Assembly (NCBI GenBank): GCA_001600355.1
Contig: BCJU01000002.1
Span: 3,770,999-3,834,998 of the forward strand
Source of the DNA: Meira nashicola
Lineage: Eukaryota; Basidiomycota; Exobasidiomycetes; Exobasidiales; Brachybasidiaceae
Length of the DNA: 64,000 nucleotides
Reading direction: 5' to 3'
Part shown: positions 33,062 to 44,574 of the stretch, one piece after another
How positions within the stretch are numbered: position 1 is the stretch's first letter
Layout of the letters: every line of letters starts with the position of its first letter
Notes under the pieces: generated by a model
What the model was told of the DNA's origin: nothing
What the model saw: the letters and a program-made list of their open reading frames with translations, nothing else
The model's database searches: none
Position numbers and translations under genes: made by a program

Positions 33062-35185
33062 CTACAAAACTTTCATTATTGAAGCCTTGATGTCATCCGA
33101 ACCGAGCTTTTGATACAAAATTTGCTCCCAAAGACCGCCAGATCCCTCGCGGTTGATACCGTAGTGCGCGAACTTGGGAGTCAGACCGCGCTGCAGAAGC
33201 CAAGAACCCATCTTCGAGCCAAGACCAGTTTGTTGGTTGAGTGATTCAACAACTATCAGAAACGGTAAAGATCCGTATTCCAACAAAGCTTCCTCATCGA
33301 TCACGTTGAGAGTGCTCTTATTGATGAGAGCGACATCATAACCTTCCTTGCGTAGTTCATCAACCGCGCTGACAGCTCGATACACCATATCACCAAAAGT
33401 GATGACGGCTCCCCTGGTGCCTCGGCGAATCCATTCGTCTTTTCCAGTAACGAACTTATAGTCTTGTCCATAGAAACGTTCGTCCGACTTTTCTTTCGTA
33501 ATCCAAGGCACTTTAGCACGGGTTGAGAAGATAAACCGTAACCCTTCTTCGAAGATGACGCGCTCCACACACGACGACATCTGTTGTGAGTCAGCAGGGA
33601 AATACAGCCGTGTTACGTGGCCATCGAGCAGGCCATTGTCTGCAAAGAAGTTATTCAAACCAAAATGACATGTATTATCAGCGACTTCATCCGCACCGGA
33701 ATGGGAGAAATGACAGAGAACATTGCTTTGATTTAAACGGGCCATCGTGATCTCTGAAACGATCATTTCGAGGAAAGCAGAAAAAGTACTAAAGACTCCT
33801 GTTCTGTACGTATTTTTAGGAAGGAAACTCCCAAATCCAGCAGCAGCACTGAAATTTCCACGTTCACAGATGCCTGAAGATATGAAGATCTCCGGATGTT
33901 TCTTTTTGATCGCAGCCAATCCGGTAGATCCGGCTAAATCGGAATCGATGACTAGAATCTTTTTCTTTTTCTCTTCGGCATCCAATTGATCCAGTACGCC
34001 GTTGACGGCTTCTCCGAAAGTGCTGCGATTGGCACTCCTGTCGGAAGTTGATCCAACGAATTTTAACAAGTTTGGATCCGGTTTCATAGACTTCAGGATT
34101 TTCACTGCATCAACGTAACCTTTCTCTTGGAGATACTCGCAAGCGATATCGACAGGAATGACCTCGTGTCCACTCAGCTCACCTTCGAGACCTTTTATTG
34201 CTGGTGCAATCTTGCGCTTCGAGATTAGTGCGACAGGGCCGTCCATGTTGAGAGTCTTCATCACCGCTGGGAACAATGAATCAAGGTCTTCCCCATCTGC
34301 TTGAAAAACGTGAAGACCGTGCCCCTCAAGAGTCTGCAGCCGCAAAGATGGAAGATAGGTTCGTAATATCAGCAAATCTGTAGAGAAACCTTTTTATATT
34401 TCTAGAATTTACCTTAGCAACGGAAAAGCCTTTGAAATATTCACTCGGGTGACCAGCGATTGTCACGTCATTGTCATCGATAAAGAGTTTGACGTTAAGT
34501 TGACGAGAGACGGCAATGCGTGCAGCCTCAGCGTCATTGCCTTCTTGTTGAGAGCCATCAGAGCCGAGAAGAATACAAATTTTGTCTGCGCTTGCAATTG
34601 CAGTGCCGTTTACCATAGGCCACATATGACCTAATCGACCTGAACTGAAATCCACACCGGGTGTAAAACCACGTTCAGGATGTCCAGGGAGTCCGGGAGG
34701 ACCACCTTCTTTGTGCGCTAAACGGTAGCTGATGGCAAGAGGCAAAGATGACAGATTAGGCATCAATATAAGCAAAAGAAAAGAGAACAGGTTCTATTGC
34801 AGACAAAAACCCACTTTAATAAATCCTTTGCAGCGAGATGACCATCTAATACGGCACGGAGATATACAAGAGCAGAGCGATGGCCTGCCTCGTCAAAAAG
34901 GATTGGGATGAATCTGTCTCTTTCATTTTCGAAGAGAGAGAGAATGATAGCCACTTCAGGCACCATATCGTATGGGCCACCGGTGTGCCCTGAAACACCA
35001 TGGGCAGCACCCGATGCTGTAAAAAAAATTATAGAATCTCGCAAAAGCTGAATGTTGTCTTTCAGATGCTTCTTCTGGTCTGATGACAAGCTTGTACTGG
35101 AAAGTGTCAAGCCTGGAACGGGCTTGTACCGGTCCAAGGGTATACCCCCGAACTGCTTGATGTCGAAATCGCGCATACCAACCAT
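33062..35185 (-). CDS. Transketolase-family protein (dihydroxyacetone synthase-like), 652 aa
   Basis: Exon 1 is 35,185-34,815, intron 34,814-34,729 (86 nt, GTGGGT...CAG), exon 2 34,728-34,413, intron 34,412-34,334 (79 nt), exon 3 34,333-33,062; total 1959 nt. Thiamine-diphosphate fold: ASGAAHGVSGHTGGP near residue 60, GLPGHPERGFTPG then GRLGHMWPMVNG, the cofactor loop GSDGSQQEGND (about 179-189) and DDNDVTIAGHPSEY. The pyrimidine and C-terminal domains are in exon 3 (SSGICERGNFS, GDMVYRAVSAVDEL, VVESLNQQTGLGS). Family members transfer two-carbon units from xylulose-5-P to an aldehyde, in methylotrophs to formaldehyde. The real acceptor here is unknown. No peroxisomal SKL ending (it ends KVL), which argues against a classical peroxisomal enzyme. 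Confidence 0.88.
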
Positions 35186-37075
35186 GCTTTGTTCAACTTA
35201 GCAAGAGGTGATAAGAAATTTTTCGAATTTGACGGAGAGAAAGGATATACCACAAAGGCACTGTTTAGAGATCGAATTGGTGGTAGTGAAGTCAGAGAAC
35301 GACATCTTTATCTACAGCATGTTAGAAAGTTAAGGAAGCGCGTCTAGCTTTGACGAAACTCTACTAATAGCCAAATATGTCAAATAATGGCAGGGAAATA
35401 GTCAAGGCAGAAAGGTAAATGATTGCCTTGAGGTACAACACCATCCGTTCGGACAAAGGAGAACAGCACGACATGTAAAGTTGTAGGAAGTTGTACTGAT
35501 AGAAGACCGTAGAGCGTTGCTTTCTACAAACAAGCCATGGGTCCGTTCATACTTAAAGGTGGCGGTGATCTTGATGTGTCTACGTATAACGTTTGATCGG
35601 GAAGTAATCGAAAAGGATTTTTGATTTATCAATAAATTCATGTGGTATAACTTGATCAGGCAAGTGTATTAAAATGATGATCGGATCTAGGGTCTGATCT
35701 GATCGGCGCACAAGGCAAGTCTCTTTTCCGGATCGATTGCATGGCATTGGCGCCTTTTTCTTGTCTGGCACCAAGGGAGACATGGGAACAACCTTTTAGG
35801 GATTTCATATGTTGGATGGCATGCCTGTCGCAATGGTCGACCCTGAATGCCTCTTAAAGATAAAGGCTTTTGTATGATCATGTGATGGAAAGGAAGAATG
35901 GAGAAATGTCCGCTTCCATTGTTTGATATAGGTCGATTATACCGGCCATTCTGAGCACTCAAAACCTCAAGAATCTTAATTCATTCTCAGCAATAGGAAA
36001 AGACAAGCTTAGAAGGACGTATGCGTCCGCCGGCACTTTCGACCAATCATGAAAACTTTTGAAAGCCTGTCGTCGTCGTGCCGATAAGCTTAAAAATAAA
36101 TGGCGCCAAGAGCGATTGTGTCTCACCTATTTTTTCCTCTTTCCAGCAACGATCGAGCAGTTGTTTTCGCAACCCGAATTTTTTTACGCTTAATAGACTT
36201 GACATTAGCCAACTCGAAACAAATTTACTTCGATAACCTGCTACACTTATTTTTAAGGTTTTCCCGTACGTGTCCCTCCTGTAGCTTTTCAGAACTAGCA
36301 ATTCGCTGCTAGGGCAAAGTGCCTGACGGGTCATGTGGTTGTTTCCAAGCTTGCAGTGCGCCTCCACTTTCGATCACTAGACTGGTATGTCACAAGAGAT
36401 TCACAAGAATAATTAGGTCTTGTGTCTTGGTCTCTGCTTTGATGCGCAATGCATCACTAGCCTAAATTTTAAGTTGCTTTTACCGGTTTATTCTGACCAT
36501 CTTTTTTCCAGGATACTTGAATACAAGGAAAGTGACCATCCTGATAGTTGAACGGTTCTCAAGGATTCAAGCAAACTTAATGAAAACCGTACATGGCGTT
36601 CAAGATAAGGGCTATCAAAAGTTCACTACAGTGAGCCACTCATCTTAGCAATTGTTGAACTGCAGAAAAAAAATAACGAGAGATTCAATCTCGATTTGAT
36701 CCTGTTCTGCGTCAGAAGCGTCGCTTTTAAGCATACGTCGGACACTATGGACATCATGGGGGAGCTCTTGACATTCTAGATCCTAATCTATTTCTCAGCA
36801 GGAAAAAGGCAGGATCCTTGGAAGATCTGCCCTTCTAGTTGGCAAAGAAATTCACTGCCTGCTTCAAAGCAGTCAGAACGACTTCGTTGAATGATCCATT
36901 GTTGCAACTGACTCTGGCCTTTGTGGCGAGTGTACATACATTATGACGAATTATTTCCAGTCTCTTCTCGGCGTTATATTCTCATTAACGGCAACCATTA
37001 CCAAATGTCCATGACTAAACAGATTTGATGTGCTTCTTCACGCTGTCGGCATTGGATCCTCATTTCAACAGCTAG
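35186..37075. other. Intergenic, about 1.9 kb
   Basis: Divergent space between the transketolase-like gene and the GATA gene G5. No gene, repeat or RNA recognised. Short frames of 65-106 codons overlap on both strands. Confidence 0.4.
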
Positions 37076-37786
37076 ATGGACGCTCTATCTCATTGCAAGG
37101 GTGACTTTCTGGAAAGTTCAGCTACAAATGCACATCAGCATCCAGTCTCCAATCCGAACTTTTGCCTCTACTTCGGAATAGACAGCAGGCCATGTGCCCT
37201 TCTGAGCGATAAAACAAATATGTCTCCCCGAAACATTTCATCAGCATTTTCTAACAGACAACAAGGTCTGTGGTCTAGTTTTGAGTCATATCATAACCCA
37301 ACTCTAAACCCAGTGTTACAACTAAGCTCAACTGTGTTCGCCCAGCCGTATGCGGTGCTTTTGGGAAAAGATAAGAACAATAACTCGGATACTCTGACAA
37401 ACTCAGAAGCGACTTCCTTCTGCAAAGCATGCGGAGTGTACAGCACTCCTGAGTGGCGTAAAGGACCAGACGGGAAGAAAAGCTTGTGTAACGCATGTGG
37501 GTTACGCTATTCGCGAATTACGAGAAGAATAAGGCAAAAGCGCGAAGAGGAGAAGAAAGTGTGGAAGTTGGTCAGGAGCAGCAACACTCTCACTGCAAAT
37601 TTGAACGATCCATTCAACTGTGAGAAGGAAATAGAGAAAGGGGGCGAAAGAGAGGGCGCAAAGGAAAAGAATGGCTTAAAACAAGTATGTGCCATCGAGA
37701 AGAAACCTGAAGACCAGGCGAAAGAAGACCAAAAGAAGATCATCCTTAACGTCCTTCTCGGAATTAGGATTGTAGGCGATCTTTGA
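37076..37786 (+). CDS. Small GATA zinc-finger protein G5, 236 aa
   Basis: One GATA finger ([20 protein letters not shown], then [13 protein letters not shown]-x2-C-x18-C-x2-C) with a basic tail ([13 protein letters not shown]), then a Lys/Glu-rich C-terminus. No PAS domain. The N-terminal 110 residues are Ser/Asn-rich and unlike G1-G4, so it shares only the finger with them. A frame in the same register continues about 80 codons beyond the TGA (37,784-37,786; GEYPVEGKVFEKFEILEHLL). It may be chance or a read-on relic. Binding to GATA motifs is expected from the finger; targets unknown. Confidence 0.75.
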   Translation: MDALSHCKGDFLESSATNAHQHPVSNPNFCLYFGIDSRPCALLSDKTNMSPRNISSAFSNRQQGLWSSFESYHNPTLNPVLQLSSTVFAQPYAVLLGKDKNNNSDTLTNSEATSFCKACGVYSTPEWRKGPDGKKSLCNACGLRYSRITRRIRQKREEEKKVWKLVRSSNTLTANLNDPFNCEKEIEKGGEREGAKEKNGLKQVCAIEKKPEDQAKEDQKKIILNVLLGIRIVGDL

Positions 37787-37993
37787 CCTCGTACACCAAT
37801 CCTTGGCGAGTATCCTGTTGAGGGTAAAGTTTTTGAAAAATTTGAAATTCTGGAACATCTTCTTCACCGTTTGATTCCGGCTCGGAAGCATGGTTTGGAG
37901 CGTCCTTCTCGTTGTGTGCGCGATTGTCTTGCAATAATGGCTGCTTGGCTTGCAAATACAGTGAAACGCGAAACGACGTCTCTAAAGCGGAAA

Positions 37994-39896
37994 TTTGCTG
38001 ATATTGGAATCCATGTATTCGAAGTGGAATANAATGACATGCCCACTCNTTNGAGAGGGNCGCTCACCTCTGCTGAGAAGCCAGTACCATCCCACAAAGG
38101 GCAGGAAGAGCCGACTACAAGCTTGACAAAATACTAGAGCAGCAGAAAAAATAGAATAAAAAAGCGGCAAATACTTATCAATGAGACTTACAAATTCTTT
38201 TTTCCCTGTATCTCGTTCTAAGTGCTTTCTTGTCTGTGGTGACACCTGAACTTTCATTTTCTCCTCATTTNTTGGACGCACAACGACAGTCTTGCCTCGA
38301 ACTGAGACTGGAAGTTCACCCTCGATCAACTCCCTGTAATTGCTGTTTTGAGTCACGATATTTGACAACACCTTTTGTTTCTCTCTAAGGAGAGTGCTTT
38401 TCAAACAGAAGTGAGTAAAGGGAGTCAGCTTTATGCTTACTGATTCAGGTTCCCNGGCAAGCACTTACATGCGTCTCTCGGCTTCTTGTTAGAGCAGCAA
38501 TTAAGCAACCTTTCTGCCAAACGCAACTTCCATTTTCTTCGATGGAAAACGGTTTCGAATTGCAGAAAAAGCTATCAAAGAAGATTAGNCAGTTTCTCAT
38601 CGTTCAATTGTTACTTCCTGGACAGTAATGTATAAGTCGAAAGCTTTGCTTTCCGATTGCTTTCGCGGTAATAAAATATCGGTCAAATTGGTTGCCATCC
38701 AGCTATAATACGCTTTTCTCGGTTCACGGTTTTGTTTTCTCACCAGTCTCAACGTGTNTTCGCTAGCAATCGAAAAGTGTTAGCATCTGTCATAGATATG
38801 CACAGTAAATACNCGCGGAACACTCACCCGGTCTTTAGCAATCTTGCTACCTCTATCATATATGCAGCGTGTTTGTGGCGGTAGTTTTGCTCTATCTTTT
38901 TTTTTGATCCTCATTCCGTGCAGCAAGAGCGCGACTGTTTTTTAAACGAAATATTAGAATCTACTTTTATTATTAGCAGAACGCCATTGAACTTACGTAG
39001 TCTTGCTTGCGGAGCAGATCAAACCGTACCGAAGATACAAATTGCGGAGTTCAAGTGAATTGGCGAAAGTGTGGGGTTTGCAACAATTTCAGCGTGCTGG
39101 TTGAAATGTTCTGGTCTCTCCATACAGATANTGGAGTTGTAGCCAATAAAACTGANCAGTGGTATGCCAAAACCGGCCCAAAATTCCAAGAATGCTTCGT
39201 CATTTCTGTTCGTCGTCAGTACGAGATACGTACCCCCTGCCNTCCCTAACTTACNGTTGNATGCCTTGATTTCGGCTTNCTCTGGCACCGAAAGGGATAA
39301 AGTCTCTCCTCTCANAATACGGTTGAGAANTGACGCTACGAAATCTGACAAAGTCTGGGAAAAGAATTTCGCGGTCTCGATGCCAGAATGCAAGATATCG
39401 CGAATAGAATTATCCTCCATAAGCGCAAGACTCATTGGCAAGTGTAGATTGCCATTCAATAGGCGCGCAAAAGCATTTAACGCTCTATCTATCGCCTCTG
39501 CAAGCACCATAGCAGGCTTGTGTGGATTAGGACACTTGAACAGGATGTACTCAATTTGGCCATCTGCATGAAGTTTGCGCGTAGCGAATCTAATAGTTTC
39601 GATGATCGCCTCGCCTTGGTATTATCTGCTACTTGGCACGGTCCTAGTCTTGAGTTGCACTTTGCTGCTCTCAAAGAGTCGCTCTGGTCCAAATACAAGC
39701 GGCTCGCAATGCCGTTGTACTGCGCGGCAAAAGTCTTTCAAACTGAATTTGTCCCTGCATGGTCATCATCAGCATCGTCGGCTTCATTCTCATTGACCTC
39801 ATCAACAACAGGATCCGANTATATATCATCACTATCATCGTTCTCATGGAAATCTTCAACATAAAGGTCATCATCATCTTCGAACATTCTCTCCAT
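37994..39896 (-). CDS. Unidentified multi-exon gene with an acidic N-terminus
   Basis: Begins MERMFEDDDDLYVEDFHE (39,896), very acidic. Coding-like stretches follow on the minus strand in more than one register: FSLKDFCRAVQRHCEPLVFG, YILFKCPNPHKPAM, LHLPMSLALMEDNSIRDILH, GGTYLVLTTNRNDEAFLEF (39,770-39,019), then AKLPPQTRCIYDRGSKIAKD (about 38,900-38,830), AYYSWMATNLTDILLPRKQS (about 38,720-38,640) and ELPVSVRGKTVVVRP with KEFYFVKLVVGSSCPLWDG (38,460-38,070). Donor-acceptor pairs exist between several of these, for example GTAAGT at about 38,191. I cannot identify a family, and one TAA interrupts near 39,630. The exon structure is uncertain and many N bases fall here. Confidence 0.4.
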
Positions 39897-40679
39897 GGTT
39901 ATATGCAGAGTGAAGTGTGGAAAGCGGTGAAGTACTATTGTGTTGGTGNTAGAGAAATTTTGTGCGGAAATGAGTGAATTTGGTGTGTTAGTTGTATTGT
40001 GAGAAGATTCTATCGATAATTGTACACTCTTTATATGGACCAAGAAAAGTATATCATAACGAAAAACTACGAACAAGCTTCTTATTGCAAATACTACCTT
40101 TGTTATGTACCTTTGTTATGTACCTTTGTTGTGTTCTTGTGTCCCTTTCTTTTTGCAAGATCAGAGTCTCCAATATGCGGAGATTGGGCCATCGTTTCAT
40201 CTTTTCACAATTTTCGAATTGATCTTCGCGCGAATTGTAGGCAATTATATCGCAAAGGAGAATGTTGCTAGCTCTTTATCATAGTGTATCGCGTTCTGTC
40301 GGTCAGTCTTCAGGTATATCTCGAAATGAAGTTCATCAATATCAAATGTATGGATAATCTAAAATATTACAATCAGAAGATTTCGACCTGCTGTGGAGAA
40401 CATCCCCTCGCACATTGTGCTTTTTGTATTGTATCCAAAATGTAACACAACTTGAAGTCAAGTCTCCGATGCCGCTTGCTCGTCCATGGGTAGTAATACC
40501 CAAGCCTTTTACAGCCTTGTGTGATCCAAAAGCAAGCAGTGCGCGCCACTTTAGCTTTACAATTCCCTGGACAGACGATTCAATGCTTGATGAGAAAGGT
40601 GAATTCAGGAAATCTTTCAAAAAGCCAGCATTGTGATATTAGTACATGTGCTTAAAAAATATAAACTTCTCGATTACAC
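39897..40679. other. Intergenic with a 13-bp minisatellite
   Basis: Apart from the tandem repeat at 40,095-40,133, one frame at about 40,385-40,636 (+; SPMPLARPWVVIPKPFTALC) reads protein-like but matches nothing I know. Confidence 0.35.
40095..40133. repeat. 13-bp tandem repeat, three units
   Basis: TACCTTTGTTATG repeated at 40,095, 40,108 and 40,121 (last unit one mismatch). Confidence 0.8.
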
Positions 40680-42197
40680 TCACATAAGTTCTGAATCTTT
40701 CTCACTCTTTGCTGATTGAAAAGACTTATCGCTTCCTTCGTCTTCAACGCCTGATAAAAGCTTTGTGTGACTGGAAATAGAGACGTACAGATCAGCGGTG
40801 TGCTTACTTGTGACCTTCGACTTACTCACCTATTATGATCGTTCATCAAGGCTTCCGACATCCATGAAAATGCCAAAGGCGTACTTGCCTCGCGTCTTGA
40901 AATAGGCTTATCGATGAAGGAGAATAGGTAGAATGTAAGCATAAAGACTGAAAACAGAAATCTGATACTCACGTCTATTTGCAGAAATAGCGCCAGCACC
41001 TGGGACACATCATCGCTCAAAGGCCCTGAAAGCATAGCGGCAATCGATTTCTCAAGTGACACGCTCTTAGACCATTGAAAAGTACTGTAGAATTGTTAAA
41101 GTAAAAGGTGAGATTTCTCCATGTATTTAAAAATTTTCCAAAAATGCTTACCGCCACGTCCAGATCTCGTAAAGTAAAATACCAAGTGACCATAAGTCTG
41201 TTTTCTTTCCATACTTGAGACCACGAATCATCTCCTGGAATTTTTAGAAGAAAAAGTTAATAAGATGGACAACCCTAGAGAGGTTACGAAAGATACGCAC
41301 AGGCGACATATAATCTTTTGTCTTGAAATCACATCGGAGAGGGGAAAAGAACAAATGTCAGTGACAATAAAATATTGATCCTGAATATCGTACGAGACTC
41401 ACTCCAGCTATTCCCCATCTCCCGATACTATCACGGGGTTTTGAGATAGCAAGTCCAAAATCACCAAGTTTTATCTTCATTCCCTACGTGAGAAGAACTG
41501 GATGAAGGAAAAAAAAGGTGAATGAGGCTGCGTATCACTCGCAGGAAGGTTCTCTCTTACCATTCTCTAATTTGATGTCCCGATGAATCACAGCGTCATT
41601 TGCTAAAGCACCTTCATGAAGNTAGTGAACAGCCGAACAAAGCTGGGCGCAAATACTATTTCTGGTCATAGCGTCGCTTAATAAAGAGCAAAAAGACTTA
41701 ATTCAATTTCTTCAGTTTTTCTTTGGATCATTACATCACTCACATGTTTTGTTTGCAAAAGAGAAAATCACATAAAGTGCCTTGCTCGCATAATTCTAAT
41801 TCCAGTTGTAAAAAGTTATTTTGGAGTGTAAAACTCTTTAATGCGATAATGTTCACATGTTTAAGCTTTGAGTGAATGTTTGCTTCCCGTTTCATATTTT
41901 CGAGGGCACCAAGTGCTTGATTTGTTTTGATATATTTGACTGTAACTTTCTAAAGATTGGAAAGAAGGTGAGAAGGAGACAGTATCTTCGATAGCAAAAA
42001 CTACTCACACTATTTGTCTGGAGATTGATTGCTTGGTACACTATTCCAAAAGCACCTTCACCTAAGCAAGAAATGAAACGAAACTTTTCACAATTCATTT
42101 GAGCAAAGAATATGTTTAATGCATCAAAATTTGTCTCATTCATAGCCGGCTCTTTATATAGTATATGGATTCGAACATCTGATTTATATCTGTACAT
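40680..42197 (-). CDS. Serine/threonine protein kinase, about nine exons
   Basis: Introns can be read by eye: 42,008-41,950, 41,743-41,677 and several more of 59-80 nt. Kinase motifs appear in order across exons: LGEGAFGIVY (Gly loop), VTVKYIK (ATP Lys), catalytic loop HRDIKLEN, DFGLA, IAGTKDYMSPE (activation segment to APE), DLWSLGILLYE, then QIDPISRREAS near the end. It ends with a Ser-rich tail (KSEKDSELM) at 40,680. All catalytic residues are visible. One junction, DFG exon acceptor near 41,483, needs one G fewer in a GGG run to keep frame; this may be a consensus error since the interval has N bases. The compact domain suggests a NEK- or Aurora-like cytosolic kinase; I do not assign a subfamily. 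Confidence 0.82.
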
Positions 42198-42313
42198 ATA
42201 TTGTATAGNAATAATATGGGTGCTTATTTGATTAGAGTTTTGAAGGGTGTGACATGATTAGGTCTTGGATGGACATAAAGATTAGCTTTGTGATGGATCC
42301 GTCAATTTCGCCG

Positions 42314-42643
42314 CTACGCGTATCTTGGAAGGAAAGGCATCAGGCCATACAGTCCCATTACAATTCTCCCGATATCTTTGCCTTCATGTTCGATATCAAA
42401 GTATACTTTAACAGTCACAGGTGTATCATCACTTGCACTTGTTACTGATGCAAATGATGCAAAAGTTGCCAATGCAAGCACAAATAGTGTCGTTAAAGCT
42501 GCCACTGTTTTCAATTTGAGACAAAAAGGATGATGTGGTGTGTGGAAAGACAAAATGCCAACCACAAGTGTAAACGCCCCGCACCTCAATCTCAACAGAA
42601 TTGACAGCGCTTCGGCAATTCTACGGTATACTATATTTATCAC
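42314..42643 (-). pseudogene. Secretory cyclophilin, N-terminal fragment
   Basis: From about residue 41 the frame has a hydrophobic signal-like segment (AALTTLFVLALATFASFAS) followed by VKVYFDIEHEGKDIGRIVMG, the first strands of secretory-pathway peptidyl-prolyl isomerases. It then diverges and stops at 42,314, long before the catalytic FHRVI motif. No splice donor at the break. A 5' relic next to the kinase gene. Confidence 0.7.
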
Positions 42644-43284
42644 AGTAGCCGCGCCTTGCGCACGGGTAGTGGTTCTTCTTGCTAGCCAACAGTGTGATCG
42701 AGCCTTCGAGCGTGTTTTAGTATGAATACTGCTTACATAATCTTTCCCCCTTACCTATTCTACTATTCTTCGTTGTTTGTTGAACAGTTTAGAAGATATG
42801 GCATTGATGGTTTTACTTGATGCTTAAATCACTGTATCTGTACTCTAATTTTAGCTATAACTTTCTATAGAGTTGACATCAAAGACTTTTATAATGCTAT
42901 CATCATTTGCCACGCCAGGCTAATAAAAAAAATTGGTATTCTATTCCGAGATATAAAAGAGTATTGCTGTTCGTAGTATTATCTATTAAGATGACTATCG
43001 TACTGTTATATAGCCTTCTGCGAAAGTGTTTGGAAAGCTGGATTTTTTCAATCCTACTGGGTCGTATAATTAACGTAAATACAGACTGAACGTTACCAAA
43101 CGATCGGCGCAAATCGAAAGGCAGAAAGCTCTTTTAAAAGTATGACATGCCAAGTCCTGATTATTTGTATACTATACGAGGAGGTGGTTTTATGTAAAGC
43201 ACCCCGTTGTAACAGATGTATATAAGCTTACAAGCTATACTCCGACGATGCCTTGCAAGTTGTCCTTCATATGCGCTCTGCTAA
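42644..43284. other. Intergenic
   Basis: About 640 AT-rich bases; nothing recognised. Confidence 0.4.
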
Positions 43285-44525
43285 CTACCTTTTGCTTTTG
43301 GCAAATGTGCCGTGAAAACCAACAGGGAAGACGCAATCCAATTTTGCGCTTGCGATTTGCTTCATGGTTCTTGCATCTCTGTAATTATATGAAAAAGAGT
43401 AGATTTTTGTCAGAATTACAGAACTTAAAAGAAAGCCTAAAAAGACTTACAAAACAACAAGTTCACTAAACTCCGTTAAAATGTCTAAAGATACGACTAA
43501 GAGCACTCCATCATCTTCTTCAACGCCCTCGGGTCTTGGAACAAAGATAGGTTCACTAGGTATCATATTAGAAGCAAACCAAATCTTGTGTTTTAAGTGA
43601 GAATCAGAAATCACTTTAGATTTATTGTCATCAAGTGCTTCATCTTCTAAATCAATCTTCATTATTGAATCAATAAACTGCTTTTGAGTTTCAACTTTAC
43701 GGGTATGAAAGATACCATAACAGTATCTTGCTCTACGCCAAGCTTTGGAAGGATTAATCGTTGGCAACTCTAACCCAAATTGTTCTCGTGGTGGGCGGGA
43801 AAGTGCTACTTTCCTGTCCGAATTTTCATTTTTCGAAATAGTCAATATTACCCGACGGTATTGAGCTGTTGGACATTTTAAAACATCAAAATTTCGTAAG
43901 AATTCCATTCTTTGTGCATTAAGAATTGTTGTATCTTCATATGTCGCTAAATCCAAAATGACCTCTGATGCATCATCATTTTCATATGCATTTATATGAT
44001 GAAAGCAAAAGAAAGGATCAGATTTTATTTTTCGAACCAATTTTCCAGTTTTACGATTGATTATATAATGTATAGTCTTTCTTTTTGGATTCCATTTTGC
44101 TAAATTTTCAAGTAAATTATTTTTCCAAGGAATTCCTAATCCAAGGTTGCTTATATCAGCTTGCCAAATTGTTAAAATTGCAAATGTTTCTGTCACTGCC
44201 ATAGAATGCAAGTATGCTGCGGGTGCATCATAGATTGTATGTAAAATTTTGCATTTACCTTCATCATCTAGACTGAAGATTTTGTAAGTAGCAATTAGAC
44301 CAAATTTCAATATATAATTATATCTTATACCATCAATGATTGCAGGATGTGCTCCTGGCAAATATCCTCGTAAGTTTTTGAATAGTTTCTAAAGTGGTTG
44401 GATTATCTGTACTTGTTATTAAATGTTATTGTGATAATCCTTTCTCTGCACGAAGGCTTTACCAGAATTTGAACTTCACATTAACAGGCTTTTCTGAGAA
44501 ATCTTGCAGATACATTCTGCTTTTT
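43285..44525 (-). pseudogene. Carotenoid cleavage oxygenase, 5'-truncated
   Basis: Matches the C-terminal half of the RPE65/CCO family: AERGLP-like and NPTTLETIQKL near 44,400, GAHPAII, the His-bearing AAYLHSMAV and FFCFHHINAYE, then SEPIFVPRPEG. An intron at 43,450-43,379 (GTAAGT...TACAG, 72 nt) joins LVVLDARTMKQIASAKL to the last-exon motif VGFHGTF with the fourth metal-binding His. About 250 N-terminal residues are missing, because the reductase stop lies only 50 bases upstream. A TAA falls at a CAA-like site near 44,420, another TAA lies just upstream, and a one-base frame slip lies near 44,370. The family splits carotenoids with Fe(II). This copy looks dead or mis-assembled, though its 3' splice signals are intact. 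Confidence 0.8.
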
Positions 44526-44574
44526 CAAATAATGTGCAATTCTCACCGATTAACGACACAGCAAGCAGTATGAC

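Noticed and set aside
37787..38132. Stop-codon readthrough extending GATA G5 by about 80 codons.
   Set aside because: The extension has no known domain, no readthrough context was evident, and the minus strand offers a competing coding reading.
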